The position numbers were made by a program, and so were the translations under genes. Below the pieces are notes generated by a model. That model made no database searches, was not told the origin of the DNA, and saw only the letters and a program-made list of their open reading frames with translations. A stretch of 64,000 nucleotides of DNA from CAZGSN01 sp964371655 (GTDB lineage Bacteria > Desulfobacterota > Binatia > HRBIN30). How positions within the stretch are numbered: the first letter of the stretch is position 1; the number at the start of each line of letters is the position of its first letter. Below, in pieces: positions 1 through 8,969 of this stretch. The DNA is taken from assembly GCA_964371655.1 (NCBI GenBank), contig CAYJOD010000011.1, positions 1 through 64,000 of the forward strand, in the 5' to 3' direction.

Positions 1-313
1 TTTGCGGCCGGGGCACGGCAACCGACGGCCTCTCCTTAGAGCGGAGTTATGGGCGTAGCGCGAAGGCTTTCGAACGCGTATCGCATATGGCATATCGCGT
101 ATCGTCGGACCGCACTTCTGTTTTCCGAGCGATACGCGACCAGCGATTCGCGATATGCGAAGCGCGGCAATTTGGTTGCGGCCAGCGGGCCGCGCTGATC
201 CACCACGCCATTATTGAACCTCTGCTCCCGAGCGTAGCCTGACGCTCGGACTGCACCGCGCAGTCGGTACGCGTCGGGTCTGGCTGCGCCGACACCACGC
301 GGGATGATTGGTT
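1..313. other. gene-free spacer with a dispersed repeat
   Basis: I see no convincing gene here. Most of the stretch is occupied by the dispersed hairpin repeat at about 58-199, which recurs in inverted orientation near 16.8 kb. The remainder leads into the duplicated TSUP block that begins near 314. Confidence 0.6.
58..199. repeat. 142-bp dispersed hairpin repeat, copy 1
   Basis: This is a near-identical inverted copy of 16799-16940; the only clear difference seen is a short mismatch near the outer end. Inside it, arms at about 77-104 and 130-159 are partly complementary and consist of iterated words of the type CGTATCGC/CATATCGCG. Because the loop sequence is also shared by both copies, the whole unit behaves as a dispersed element and not merely as a chance hairpin. 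Confidence 0.8.
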
Positions 314-1172
314 CCTTGCGGGCGGGCGCTCCACGCTTTTGCCGGCGTTAGCGACTGGCTACTCTTCCGCGCGTGGTCCAGCTCTGGCAATTCCCGCTCT
401 TGTTGCTCGCAGCCTTTGCCGCGGGGTTTGTGGATTCCATCGCGGGCGGCGGTGGGCTGATCACCGTGCCCGTGCTGCTCAGCCTGGGTCTGGATCCCAA
501 GCTGGCCCTCGGCACCAACAAGCTCCAGGCCACGTTCGGCTCGGGCAGCGCGACGTGGCATTACGCGCGCGCGGGCTTGGTGCCGCTGCGCGAATGCGGA
601 CGCGGCTTTGCCATCACCTTTGGCGGCTCGGCCCTCGGGACGCTACTGCTCCAGCAACTCGACGCCAGCCTCCTGCGCCGCATCATCCCGGTGTTGCTGC
701 TCGCGGTGGTGGGTTACTTGGTGCTCAAGCCCCGGCTGGGTGAGACGGACATTCATCCGCGGATGGGGCGCGGCCTCTTCGAGATGGTCTTTGGTCTGGC
801 GATTGGTTTCTACGACGGCTTTTTCGGTCCCGGCACGGGCACTTTCTGGACGATGGCCTACATGCTGGGCCTGGGTTTCAATCTCACCAAAGCCACCGCC
901 CACACGAAGGTGATGAACTTCGCCAGCAACCTGAGCTCGCTGCTGCTCTTCCTCCTGGGGGGGCACGTGCTGTTCGCTGCCGGCCTGATGATGGGGATCG
1001 GACAATTCCTCGGCGCACGCGCCGGGGCAGGACTGGTGGTGCGCCGGGGGGCGCGGTTCATCCGCCCGGTGTTCATCGGCGTGGTGGTGGCGATCACGTT
1101 GAAAGTCCTTTACGACTCCTACGTGAGGCTACCCGGCGGACACGGTTAGTCTTCACAGCTGCTTGTCGTTGA
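314..1172. repeat. 858-bp duplicated block carrying TSUP permease, copy 1
   Basis: The block matches 57871-58730 in inverted orientation almost base for base. Homology starts at about the CCTTGCG motif upstream of the gene and stops just after the downstream GTTGAC. Differences I can see are a one-base deletion upstream of the start codon, a few substitutions in the first codons, and one in the third-last codon. No transposase or terminal repeat was recognised at the ends. Confidence 0.85.
373..1149 (+). CDS. TSUP-family permease (TauE/SafE-like), copy 1
   Basis: This 258-residue integral membrane protein belongs to the sulfite exporter TauE/SafE (TSUP) family, which moves sulfur-containing or organic anions across the inner membrane. 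The N-terminal AAGFVDSIAGGGGL segment is the family hallmark, followed by GTNKLQATFGS and a second-half repeat around GFYDGFFGPGTGTF. Several hydrophobic helices are evident. A TAG at 349-351 in the same frame forces a start after it, and GTG at 373 is the only candidate. The substrate cannot be told. A nearly identical second copy lies at 57.9-58.7 kb on the other strand, where it sits beside a cytochrome and molybdoenzyme locus. Confidence 0.85.
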   Translation: MVQLWQFPLLLLAAFAAGFVDSIAGGGGLITVPVLLSLGLDPKLALGTNKLQATFGSGSATWHYARAGLVPLRECGRGFAITFGGSALGTLLLQQLDASLLRRIIPVLLLAVVGYLVLKPRLGETDIHPRMGRGLFEMVFGLAIGFYDGFFGPGTGTFWTMAYMLGLGFNLTKATAHTKVMNFASNLSSLLLFLLGGHVLFAAGLMMGIGQFLGARAGAGLVVRRGARFIRPVFIGVVVAITLKVLYDSYVRLPGGHG

Positions 1173-1339
1173 CTGTGAATCGGCGTGGGGTCTGACCCTC
1201 AATCGGCTTCGAATATTGACCCCACCCCGGGTCGGCTAACCGACCGCCGAAATTGGACTTTGACACCGACAACCGGGGTCACCGTTGGACGCCGAACGGG
1301 GTCAAGGTTCGACGCCGAATCACAGCCTGACGCCAGCGC

Positions 1340-1705
1340 TCAAGCCGCGCGTACCGCTTGCAGGTGCCTGATGTCAAAGCGGCGCACATTCGGCCGGGCG
1401 CGTCGAGATGAACGACCGACCCGTGGGCTTTGATCGAGCAAGCGGATGACCGATCGGCGCACCGCGCTCGGGGCAAGATCAAGTGTCTCGCAAATCACCG
1501 CAAACGAAAAGACATAGTGTTGCTCCCGACTCATGATCCAGCCTTCGGCTTCCGCACGGTGGCGGCGCACTGTTGACCGCAAATTCAGGATCGCATCCTC
1601 AAGTACAGCCAACATCAAAGCTCGCATTCCCGACCAAGGCGGCGTAGCGCGGCTCTCGGTTGAGTTCTCGATGGAATCAAGTGAGATATCGTCCAGCTCA
1701 TCCAT
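1340..1705 (-). CDS. conserved hypothetical protein with HTH-like core
   Basis: A 121-residue protein of unknown function. The central segment (MLAVLEDAILN, then EGWIMSREQHYVFSF and VICETLDLAPSAVRR) resembles a small family often seen near mobile or regulatory genes, in which the final motif looks like a helix-turn-helix; I know of no proven role. A strong GAGGAAG ribosome-binding site seven bases before the ATG at 1705 supports the start. The first codons overlap the end of a doubtful upstream reading frame (1698-1949). Confidence concerns its being a real gene, not its function. Confidence 0.6.
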   Translation of the reverse strand: MDELDDISLDSIENSTESRATPPWSGMRALMLAVLEDAILNLRSTVRRHRAEAEGWIMSREQHYVFSFAVICETLDLAPSAVRRSVIRLLDQSPRVGRSSRRARPNVRRFDIRHLQAVRAA

Positions 1706-2376
1706 ACAAAGGCTTCCTCGCGCGGGCCGGGCCGCGCGCTGTCGAAAGGCCTATGCCGATAGAACTCGTACGTGTCGGAAAGTGGGGGCCGTTGTGCCCC
1801 GCGTGCGGGTGGATAACGTGTTGCCCACTCACGGTAACCATGAAACGCGGGTGTGTGTGATCCGGCAGGTTCAGACCCCCGATCGGCGTCCAAGACGGAC
1901 CCCACCCGATGTGGCTGAAAGCCCTTTGAACGTTGGCCTTTCGCGCCATCCACCGGAGTCACGAGGGGGCGGTGATCAGGGTCAAAATTTGGTTTGGAAG
2001 CAAAGAAGGGGCGAGCGGTAAGCGTCGAGGAACTGCCCGTTCGTGATCAGGCTAATAGAGGACGCCCTTCGAGACGCGGCCTGAGAAGATGGCCGCTCCA
2101 TAGCGCGGGCTTCTGCCCGCGACCCACGCCGGTGTTTGGAAGCACCCCCTCTCCCGCATCACTGCGGGAGAGGGGCGCTGGCCTTGCAGTGGCAACTCGG
2201 AAATCTTCGCGGGCCGACAGGAATTGGAAGACTTGTAGATCAGGGCGAACGGGAAAAATTGGTGCAACTGTTGTTACACCGGAGCGCGCCGCGGGGGCCT
2301 CTCGGGTTTTGAAGCGCCAGCTGTCGTTGCCAGTTTCGATGATGTCGGTGGGTCAGACGATCGAGCAGAGCCGTGG
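1706..2376. other. spacer with a perfect hairpin and one doubtful ORF
   Basis: No supported gene. A minus-strand frame at 1698-1949 (83 codons, His/Pro/Gly-rich) overlaps the downstream start by 8 bases (ATGGATGA), which would fit translational coupling, but its composition is odd and no family is recognisable. A perfect hairpin lies at 2146-2175. Confidence 0.5.
2146..2175. repeat. perfect inverted repeat, REP/terminator-like
   Basis: Thirteen-base arms (CCCCTCTCCCGCA and its exact complement) are separated by four bases. A second hairpin-prone GCGGGCTTCTGCCCGC lies just upstream. There is no U-tract, so it is more like a REP element than a classical terminator. It lies downstream of the minus-strand lipoprotein gene that ends at 2377. 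Confidence 0.6.
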
Positions 2377-4131
2377 TCATCTTGGGATCGCTGAAGACGC
2401 TCGGCTTCCGCCGTTCAGAGCCAGTCTCGTGGCTGTGTCGGTACTCACGAGTTGGACGTGCGAAGGCAAGATCTTGACCAGTTCATTAAATGAGTTCTGG
2501 AGGCTTAACCCGCCATCACTAGTCATGTACACCCACGTGACTGTGCCTGGAGGGTAGCTGTCCAGCTCGGCGGCCATGTTCTGCGGGCTCTTGAAGAAAA
2601 CTGTATCGCTGTCGTCGACGCCCCTCCACTCGCGAGGCCTGAACACCACCGCCTTGCCGCTATCTACGCCAACGAGCACCTTGAAGAACTGATCGGACGG
2701 CCACCATGTGAAGATGGGCAACGAATAGGGCACATTGACGGGAAACACGCCACGTATGATTCCTCCCGCCTTGGCGTACTTGGGTAGGAAGTTGTCTTCG
2801 GCACGCTGCCATGAATCAAACCAGTCCCAATGAACAGTGCCATTGACGCCGAGGACACGTGCGTCCTGCTCCGTCGCCGCGACGAATCGGTCCTGATCTT
2901 CGTTTTTCATGGACGTGGGGTAGGAATAGAGGTGCCCGCTGGGCGGAAGGATGAAGTAGTCTCTTCCGGTTCGATGACTCGATTTGTAGTACCACTTGAG
3001 CACGTCGGGCGCCAAGCGAGCGATATGTGGCGAGATACTCCACGTGAGTGGCTTACAAGAATTGTCCGTCTGGCCACAGTCCGAGAGCCGTTGACGAAGC
3101 CATTCCTTCCTCGCGGTCATTAGGAATCTGATGTTGTCTCCGTCACCAATCACAAACGCCACATACGTCTTGAGCGGGTCGTATGTGACCTCCTCCAACT
3201 CGTTCCTTTCAAGCTCGTTCGCATCCACAATCGGCGCCCGCCGGGTGGAAAAGAAAGACAGGTTGCCCGTCTCGGAGGGAATGGCGCCCATGTTGCGGGA
3301 TTTCAGGCATCGGGTCTGCGCCTCGTAGAAGTACCCACCACCGATGTTCCATGAATTGTTGTAGCCATATACGCCCAGAGGTGTCGGCCAAGTGCCGCTG
3401 TTGACGATATCGTAAAGAAGCTTGTTCTCGGGGCCCGAAGTACCGCAACCGTTGATCAGGAAGGTGACGAACAGTTTCTGCGAGAACACGAAGTCGACCA
3501 AGGCCGGAGTCATGTCCGTTGTCAGCTGGGGATTGGAGAGATTTGCGTCGTTCTGGTTGTATCCGGGGTTGAGCATCGCCAATCCGGTGGTCCGATTGAT
3601 ATAGTTTTCGAAGACGTACTTCGTGGCGAGATAGGGGGTGTCCCTCTCTGCGAACTCGGCGGTAGCGTCGAACGCCACATCGTTGCACGCGACAGTCAGC
3701 CCCACGTCCAGCGGCACCGCCCCGAGCGCCGCAGCGACGGTTAGGATGCTGGGCATCAGCTTCTGCTGGTTGGCGTAGGAGTAGCGCACACAGGCCGGAA
3801 ACTTGGCCCCGCATTCATCCAGGAAGTCGAGGGCGTTGAGTGCGTTTTTCGGCTTCAGGTCGAGTTCGTCCAGCCATTGCTCATCGTTTGCTTCCGTCTG
3901 GACGTAGATTGAGCCGCCAAGCTTGCGGTTATTCAGACCGGCACAGGCTTGTACCGCCAATTTGAGCGGCGCGGATGCCTCCGGATCTACCCTGACAACC
4001 CTGAATTCCTCGGCATACGGGGACGAAGCCTCTGCCAAATCGACTGCGTCGTTGTCATTGCAGCCGGTGAGTGTAACGACAAAGGGGGCAATGAGGATCA
4101 CCAGGGACAACCCCAAGCGAGAACGTAACAT
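2377..4131 (-). CDS. GxGYxYP-type putative glycoside hydrolase lipoprotein
   Basis: A 584-residue secreted lipoprotein with a hydrophobic N-terminus and lipobox LTGC. The C-terminal half shows AFVIGDGDNIRF, PLTWSISPHIARLAP and PPSGHLYSYPTS, which match the layout of the GxGYxYP family of putative glycoside hydrolases known mainly from Bacteroidetes; the signature itself is degenerate here (SGHLYSYP). The N-terminal half (about residues 50-300) would be the companion domain. Substrate is unknown. An AGAGG ribosome-binding site precedes the ATG. It is monocistronic, with about 250 bases to the next gene. Confidence 0.7.
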   Translation of the reverse strand: MLRSRLGLSLVILIAPFVVTLTGCNDNDAVDLAEASSPYAEEFRVVRVDPEASAPLKLAVQACAGLNNRKLGGSIYVQTEANDEQWLDELDLKPKNALNALDFLDECGAKFPACVRYSYANQQKLMPSILTVAAALGAVPLDVGLTVACNDVAFDATAEFAERDTPYLATKYVFENYINRTTGLAMLNPGYNQNDANLSNPQLTTDMTPALVDFVFSQKLFVTFLINGCGTSGPENKLLYDIVNSGTWPTPLGVYGYNNSWNIGGGYFYEAQTRCLKSRNMGAIPSETGNLSFFSTRRAPIVDANELERNELEEVTYDPLKTYVAFVIGDGDNIRFLMTARKEWLRQRLSDCGQTDNSCKPLTWSISPHIARLAPDVLKWYYKSSHRTGRDYFILPPSGHLYSYPTSMKNEDQDRFVAATEQDARVLGVNGTVHWDWFDSWQRAEDNFLPKYAKAGGIIRGVFPVNVPYSLPIFTWWPSDQFFKVLVGVDSGKAVVFRPREWRGVDDSDTVFFKSPQNMAAELDSYPPGTVTWVYMTSDGGLSLQNSFNELVKILPSHVQLVSTDTATRLALNGGSRASSAIPR

Positions 4132-4383
4132 CAGTCAACCTCTTTTTGATTTATTGCGCGATAAGCCAATGAGCGGGGGGATAGCCATCTTGTCTCGCCG
4201 AATTCATAGCGCATACAACCTATCTGGACAGTGCCACGATGGGCGACTCGCAGGGCATGTCCGCGGGCTTAAGGGAACCAGCGCGCCTGGCTATCGTACG
4301 TGGTCAGGGCAAGCGTAGCCCCACTGCAAGAGGCCGCTTCGCCGCCGTCGCCTGCAGCCACGAGTTGGCCCCACATGCTGGCC

Positions 4384-4920
4384 CTAAAAGCTTGAGCCTG
4401 GTTCGGCAAGGAATGCAAGTTCTTCCTCCGTGGATTGGCGTCCAAGCACCGCGTTGCGATGCGGGTAGCGACCAAATCGGTCGACGATTGCCTTGTGTCG
4501 AAGTTCGAAGTCATAGTTGCTCGTCAGTCCGTTTTCCTTGAACAGGCGCTCCGCAACTTCGTGAATCACCCTCGACTCGCTATGCATGTACGGCATGTAC
4601 AGGAAGACCCGCTGTTCAGGCGAGAGCGTGAGGTCAGCCTTGGACGCCACAGCCTCTTGGGCTAACGCCAATGCCATATTGTCATTTGCAAAGGCGCGCC
4701 TGTCATCACGATACATGTTCCTGGAGAACTGATCGAGAACGATGACTTCAGCGAGTCTTCCTCTCGGTTCGGCGCGCCACTCGAACAGCTCCGAACGCGT
4801 CGCTCGGCTGTGGAGCTCACCGAATCGCTCAACGATCAGCTTGTCGAACTCAGGGTCCACCCGCCACCACTTCGCAGGTGGAATCTCCTGGAACCAGAAC
4901 TGGAGCACGGATTGACGCAC
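4384..4920 (-). CDS. DUF924 family protein
   Basis: A 178-residue cytoplasmic protein of the DUF924 family (alpha-helical, TPR-like). Hallmarks are FWFQEIPPAKWW near the N-terminus, IVLDQFSRNMYR, the LYMPYMHSES segment and DRFGRYPHRNAVLGR. The length matches the family. Molecular function is not established. No signal peptide is seen, and it has no obvious operon partner. Confidence 0.85.
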   Translation of the reverse strand: MRQSVLQFWFQEIPPAKWWRVDPEFDKLIVERFGELHSRATRSELFEWRAEPRGRLAEVIVLDQFSRNMYRDDRRAFANDNMALALAQEAVASKADLTLSPEQRVFLYMPYMHSESRVIHEVAERLFKENGLTSNYDFELRHKAIVDRFGRYPHRNAVLGRQSTEEELAFLAEPGSSF

Positions 4921-5039
4921 GACTTCCTCAATGAACGCGGGTGTGGGGCTTTCGGTACGGGGCTTTTATCTCTGATCCGCGGCGAAGGACAAGCGGCAAT
5001 GGGGCTGGGCTAAGGCAATGGGTGGGCCAGAACAAGGAT

Positions 5040-5280
5040 TGCCTCGGTCTCGTCCTGCTCGCTGTTGACCTTCCGGCTGGCGCCGCTCCCTGTGGCAATG
5101 GCGTCATTGATATTGGCGAACAGTGCGACGCCAGCGTCACACCAAATGGTTGCAGTGGCGACCATCCGTGTCTGGGTGATTGTACGTGTGGTTCCGCGCT
5201 GGATAGCGACTGCAACGACAACAGTTCCTGCACCACGGATACATGTGTGGCGGGTCGCTGCAGGAATGTAATGGCAGTTG
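5040..5280 (+). pseudogene. remnant of a DUF4215-type Cys-rich secreted protein
   Basis: The plus frame encodes a signal-peptide-like stretch (GLVLLAVDLPAGAAP) followed by CGNGVIDIGEQCD and several closely spaced Cys residues, typical of the Cys-rich DUF4215 repeats of deltaproteobacterial surface proteins (compare the intact example at 21172). The frame then runs into unrelated sequence and stops at 5360. No convincing start codon and ribosome site are present, so I read it as a 5' fragment of a larger gene. Confidence 0.5.
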
Positions 5281-5313
5281 CTGCACTCAGACTAGCCCTC
5301 GCGCCGTTCGCCC

Positions 5314-5478
5314 CTAGAATCTCAGCGTCTGCACGGCCCTGCGCTCCACGTCCGGGCTAACCTCGATGTACCTCTGCGTCGTAGCGAGAGAGGCATGTCC
5401 CGCACGCAGCTGGATAACGCGAACGTGTACGCCGTTCGCTGCTAGCTCGGTCATAAACCAGCGGACGGCGTGCAGACT
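5314..5478 (-). pseudogene. C-terminal remnant of a tyrosine recombinase/integrase
   Basis: Reading minus, 54 codons give LHAVRWFMTELAANGV, then VIQLRAGHASLATTQRYIEV and a natural stop. This is the C-terminal end of a phage-type tyrosine integrase, with the HxxR box, the GH(A/S) box and the nucleophilic Tyr in TTQRYIEV. Everything upstream is missing because the frame is joined directly to the small gene ending at 5477. It lies 1.6 kb from a tRNA-Gly 3' fragment, consistent with a decayed integrative element. Confidence 0.75.
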
Positions 5479-5749
5479 AACCACCCAGGCTCGACTTTAC
5501 CTTCTTCAGGACATCGATATTCTTCTGCAGCCCGTCCACGTGCTGCTGCATATCCACGATCGCCTCGCCGAGCTTCACTGCGGATCCCAGCGCCCCGCCC
5601 GAGTCGCCGGCTTTCTCCAGCGCCGCTTTGCCCAGATCGCCTAGTTGTGCCGCCGCCGGGTGGTGGTTCACCGAACCGACGACAAAGCCCGCGGCAAACG
5701 CCGCGGCCACCACGCCAAGCTGCATTCCCCGAACAACCCGTTTCACCAT
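5477..5749 (-). CDS. small exported coiled-coil protein
   Basis: A 90-residue protein with a basic N-terminus, a hydrophobic segment (VVAAAFAAGFVVGSV) and an Ala-rich cleavage-like site, then a short alpha-helical tail (MQQHVDGLQKNIDVLKKVK). It is probably periplasmic or membrane-anchored; its function is unknown. The start at 5749 is chosen because an AGGAGA site lies at proper distance. The open frame extends to 5851 but without support. It is followed immediately by the integrase remnant. Confidence 0.65.
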   Translation of the reverse strand: MVKRVVRGMQLGVVAAAFAAGFVVGSVNHHPAAAQLGDLGKAALEKAGDSGGALGSAVKLGEAIVDMQQHVDGLQKNIDVLKKVKSSLGG

Positions 5750-5884
5750 GGCTGTCTCCTTTCGACCTGTCTCTCTCACGGTACCGTAGATCGTGTCCCA
5801 ATAGCTGATCGCCAAGGGTGATCGCATCGTCCACCGCACCCGCAGTCGCACCCTTGAGCGCCCCCGTGCGGGGGCAAAGTCCCG

Positions 5885-6589
5885 CTAGCTCTTCGCCTCA
5901 GCGCCGAGCGAGCGGTACGTCACGCCGGCGAGAAAGGCGCCCACCAGCGGTGCGACCCAGAAGAGCCACAGCTGCGCGAGCGCCCAGCCGCCGACGAACA
6001 GAGCTGGCCCCGTGCTGCGCGCCGGGTTCACCGAGGTGTTCGTGACGGGGATGCTGATGAGGTGAATCAGCGTCAACCCGAGCCCGATTGCAATCGGTGC
6101 GAACCCCGCCGGGGCACGCGTGTCGGTGGAGCCGAGGATGATCATCAGAAACATGTAGGTCATCACCACCTCGCAGACGACACTCGAGAAGAGCGAGTAG
6201 CCACCGGGGGAATGGCCACCGTAGCCGTTGGCCGCGAAACCGCTGTGCACGACGTCGAAGCCCGGCTTGCCGCTGGCGATGAGGTAGAGAATGAATGCAG
6301 CGGCGATCGCCCCGAGGACTTGGGACACAATGTAGGGAATCAACTCCGCGGCGGGGAATCGTCCGCCCGACCAAAGCCCGACCGACACCGCCGGGTTCAG
6401 GTGACATCCCGAGATGTGGCCGATGGCAAACGCCATCGTCAATACTGTCAGGCCGAAGGCCAATGCCACGCCCAGCAGCCCGATGCCCACATTGGGAAAC
6501 GCTGCGGCCAGCACGGCGCTCCCGCATCCGCCAAGCACCAGCCAGAACGTGCCGAGGAACTCTGCCGCCAGTCGATTCGACATAGGCAT
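5885..6589 (-). CDS. aqpZ: aquaporin Z
   Basis: A 234-residue major intrinsic protein that forms a water channel in the inner membrane. Both pore motifs are present: SGCHLNPAVS in the first half and TSVNPARSTGP in the second. Six hydrophobic helices are visible. The narrow-pore His is plausible at LIHLISIPV, and TSVNPARS resembles AqpZ more than glycerol facilitators. Length is typical. AGGAGGG lies seven to eight bases before the ATG. Confidence 0.95.
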   Translation of the reverse strand: MPMSNRLAAEFLGTFWLVLGGCGSAVLAAAFPNVGIGLLGVALAFGLTVLTMAFAIGHISGCHLNPAVSVGLWSGGRFPAAELIPYIVSQVLGAIAAAFILYLIASGKPGFDVVHSGFAANGYGGHSPGGYSLFSSVVCEVVMTYMFLMIILGSTDTRAPAGFAPIAIGLGLTLIHLISIPVTNTSVNPARSTGPALFVGGWALAQLWLFWVAPLVGAFLAGVTYRSLGAEAKS

Positions 6590-7267
6590 CGCGCTTCCCT
6601 CCTACGACTGGGGGCAGTTTTACACTTAGTCCCGACAAGTCAATGAGACGTGCCGCTAGCCTGGTACCCTCGCTTCGATCCACTTCAGTAGTGTGGCGGA
6701 AATGTTCCTACGCGGGGCGACCTGAGGGTACAGGAACTCTCGACACTGCTTCGTCACCTCCCCTTTCACGAGGCCGCTGCTTGTCGAGCGCCATTTAGAA
6801 ATCCGGATGGTGTTGCCCTTAGGCTTCAGAATCTACGGAGCATCGCGACCGGCAAGGGCCTCGGAAACGAATCGGCGATGGATCGCAAGGTGTGGCCTTC
6901 CACCCCGTCGGCGCGTCTTAAGGACACCAGGAACGTTCCTGGTTCCATTCCGTCCCCCTTGGTCAACGTGGACCGTGCCGAGTATCTCGGCGATCACGAG
7001 AACACCCACAATTCTCGCCATTCCGAGGCCTCGTCCCATCACGGCCTCATATCTAGAGTTTCTTGGTTCCCAAGCTCGACGTCGCCGGTTCGACCCCGGT
7101 CGCCCGCTCTTTCATCTAAGTTCAAGAACACGTAGACGTTCCTCTGCGGCGGGATCTGCGCCGTGGGACAGCTCTTGAAGGGAGGCTCCCGGCTTCGCTT
7201 TTTCCCCCGGTCCTGAAGGATCGCAGCCAGTCCGTTGGCGACAGTGGTTGGCGGTCGCCCGGTTTTG
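6590..7267. other. spacer containing a tRNA-Gly fragment
   Basis: No protein-coding gene is supported over this 678-base stretch; the open frames have no recognisable family. It contains the truncated tRNA-Gly at about 7059-7109. Confidence 0.6.
7059..7109 (+). pseudogene. tRNA-Gly (CCC-like) 3' fragment, possible att site
   Basis: The sequence contains TTCCCAA (an anticodon loop reading CCC), a variable region, the T-arm GCCGGTTCGACCCCGG and the acceptor 3' strand CGCCCGCTC, as expected for the 3' half of tRNA-Gly. The 5' acceptor strand, D-arm and a properly paired anticodon stem are absent. Such 3' tRNA pieces are usual at the distal junction of integrated elements; an integrase tail sits at 5314-5478. 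Confidence 0.55.
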
Positions 7268-8947
7268 TTACGCCGATTCGTGAGGGATCGGCTTGGGGTC
7301 TGCGGCGATGAATCCGCAAGGGCAAAGGTCGATGCACTTGCCGCAGCCTTCGCACTGGTCGAGCGCCAGAGCGTAATAGGCGCCGGGGGCCACCTCCTGC
7401 AGGCGGGTGTAGCCGTGCGGGTTGCAGAACATCCAGCAACGCTCGCAGCCGAAACACAACCCGCAGGAGTAGCAGCGCGAGGACTCGCCCAAGAGCTCGC
7501 TGCCGCTGATGGTGCCGGCGATCTCGGCGTCGGGTCGGGCCAGCCATTCCGTGCTCGGGCGACGTGGCGGTGTGGCGCGAACCCGCTCGGGGTAGGCGTC
7601 CCTGTCGACCCCATCCGGACCGATGAACGGTGCGGGCGGCCGTTCCGTCAGCGGCTCGCCGGTGAAACGGGAGTGCGCCGCCTCGGCCGCGCGCCGGCCG
7701 TGGAAAACGGCCAGGACGGCGATGCCGAGGCCGGCGGCGTCTCCTCCGCCCCACATGCCATCTTCGATATGGCCGACGTCGTCGAGCTGGATCCAGTCTT
7801 GTCGCGGGCGAAGCTCGTCCAGTCCCGACCAATCCGGCTCCTGGGAGATCGCGGCGATCACAGTATCCGCGAGAACGTCAAATTCGGAGTTGGGCACCGG
7901 AACGGGCCGACGACGGCCGGACGAGTCGGGTTCACCCAGTTCCATGCGCTGCACCCGTAACCCGCGCAGGGTGTCGCCGTCGCGCTGCACGGCCAACGGT
8001 GCGGCGAGCAACTCGATACGCACCCCCTCGGTCAGCGCATCCTCGATCTCTTCGACGCCGGCGGGCATTTCCGCACGAGTGCGGCGGTACAGGAGCGTCA
8101 CCTCCGCTCCACCGCGACGGGCCATGCGGGCCGCGTCAATCGCCGTGTCGCCGCCACCCACCACCACGACGCGGGCACCGAGGTCGACTTCCTGCCCCCG
8201 GTTCCTCGCGTTGAGGTAGTCGACGCCGCTCCACACGTTGCGACCGTTGTCGCCCGGAACACCCAGGCCTTTCCCCTTGGCGGCGCCAACGCCGAGGAAG
8301 AGAATGTCGCAGGAACCGCGCAGCTCAGCGATGGACACATCGCGCCCGACGTCCGCCCCAAGGCGCACCCCGACGCAAAGATCCAAGATGCGCTGCGTCT
8401 CGGCCGCCAGCACGTCCTTCGGAAGGCGGTACTTGGGGATTCCGTAGCGCAGCATGCCCCCGGCTTCGGGAAAACGGTCGTAGATCGTGACGCGATGACC
8501 GCGACGAGCCATCTGATAGGCGAAAGAGAGGCCGGCGGGACCCGCTCCGACCACGGAAACGGCGGCGGGCGTGCTCGTCGGAGCCAGGCGCGGCAGCGAC
8601 AGGTTTTCCCGAACCGCCCAATCGCCGATGAAGCGCTCCATCGCGTTGACGGCGACGGCCCCATCTTTTTCGCGGCGGTTGCATCCGCTCTCGCAGGGGT
8701 GCGGACAGATCCGACCCAACGTGGCCGGCAGCGGATTGGTCGCCGCCAATTTCTCCCACGCCTGGCGGTACGCATCGTTCAAGGGCAAGCCAAGTTTCAC
8801 GTGCTGGGCGATGAGGCCCAGCCAGCCGCGAATGTCGTTGCCGCCCGGGCACGCGGCCTGGCAGGGCGGGCTCTTCTCCTGTCGCTGCGGTCGGTGCGGC
8901 CAAGTCCATTGACCGGCACTGCCTTGCGGTGCGTCGTCGCTTCTCAT
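7268..8947 (-). CDS. GltD-like FAD/NADPH oxidoreductase with C-terminal ferredoxin domain
   Basis: A 559-residue Fe-S flavoprotein of the glutamate synthase small-subunit family. In order: an N-terminal Cys region (CQAACPGGND and RICPHPCESGCNR), an FAD Rossmann motif VVGAGPAGLSFAYQ, the NADPH motif VVVVGGGDTAIDAARMA, then a C-terminal Cys-rich domain with CYSCGLCFGCERCWMFC and CEGCGKCIDLCPCGF that should hold two [4Fe-4S] clusters. That tail is not in ordinary GltD and recalls DsrL-type NAD(P)H:acceptor oxidoreductases. It would pass electrons between NAD(P)H and an iron-sulfur or thiol partner. Third gene of a cluster with a cNMP-binding protein and a geranylgeranyl-reductase-like flavoprotein; the spacing is 22 bases. 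Confidence 0.85.
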   Translation of the reverse strand: MRSDDAPQGSAGQWTWPHRPQRQEKSPPCQAACPGGNDIRGWLGLIAQHVKLGLPLNDAYRQAWEKLAATNPLPATLGRICPHPCESGCNRREKDGAVAVNAMERFIGDWAVRENLSLPRLAPTSTPAAVSVVGAGPAGLSFAYQMARRGHRVTIYDRFPEAGGMLRYGIPKYRLPKDVLAAETQRILDLCVGVRLGADVGRDVSIAELRGSCDILFLGVGAAKGKGLGVPGDNGRNVWSGVDYLNARNRGQEVDLGARVVVVGGGDTAIDAARMARRGGAEVTLLYRRTRAEMPAGVEEIEDALTEGVRIELLAAPLAVQRDGDTLRGLRVQRMELGEPDSSGRRRPVPVPNSEFDVLADTVIAAISQEPDWSGLDELRPRQDWIQLDDVGHIEDGMWGGGDAAGLGIAVLAVFHGRRAAEAAHSRFTGEPLTERPPAPFIGPDGVDRDAYPERVRATPPRRPSTEWLARPDAEIAGTISGSELLGESSRCYSCGLCFGCERCWMFCNPHGYTRLQEVAPGAYYALALDQCEGCGKCIDLCPCGFIAADPKPIPHESA

Positions 8948-8969
8948 GCTTACTGCCCGCCGCCTGGCT

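Noticed and set aside
1173..1339. GGGGTC-rich stretch considered as a transposon end
   Set aside because: Short GGGGTC/GACCCC words recur but I could not define boundaries or a paired end.
1994..2557. 187-codon plus-strand frame
   Set aside because: It overlaps the end of the lipoprotein gene and the REP-like hairpin, with no family resemblance.
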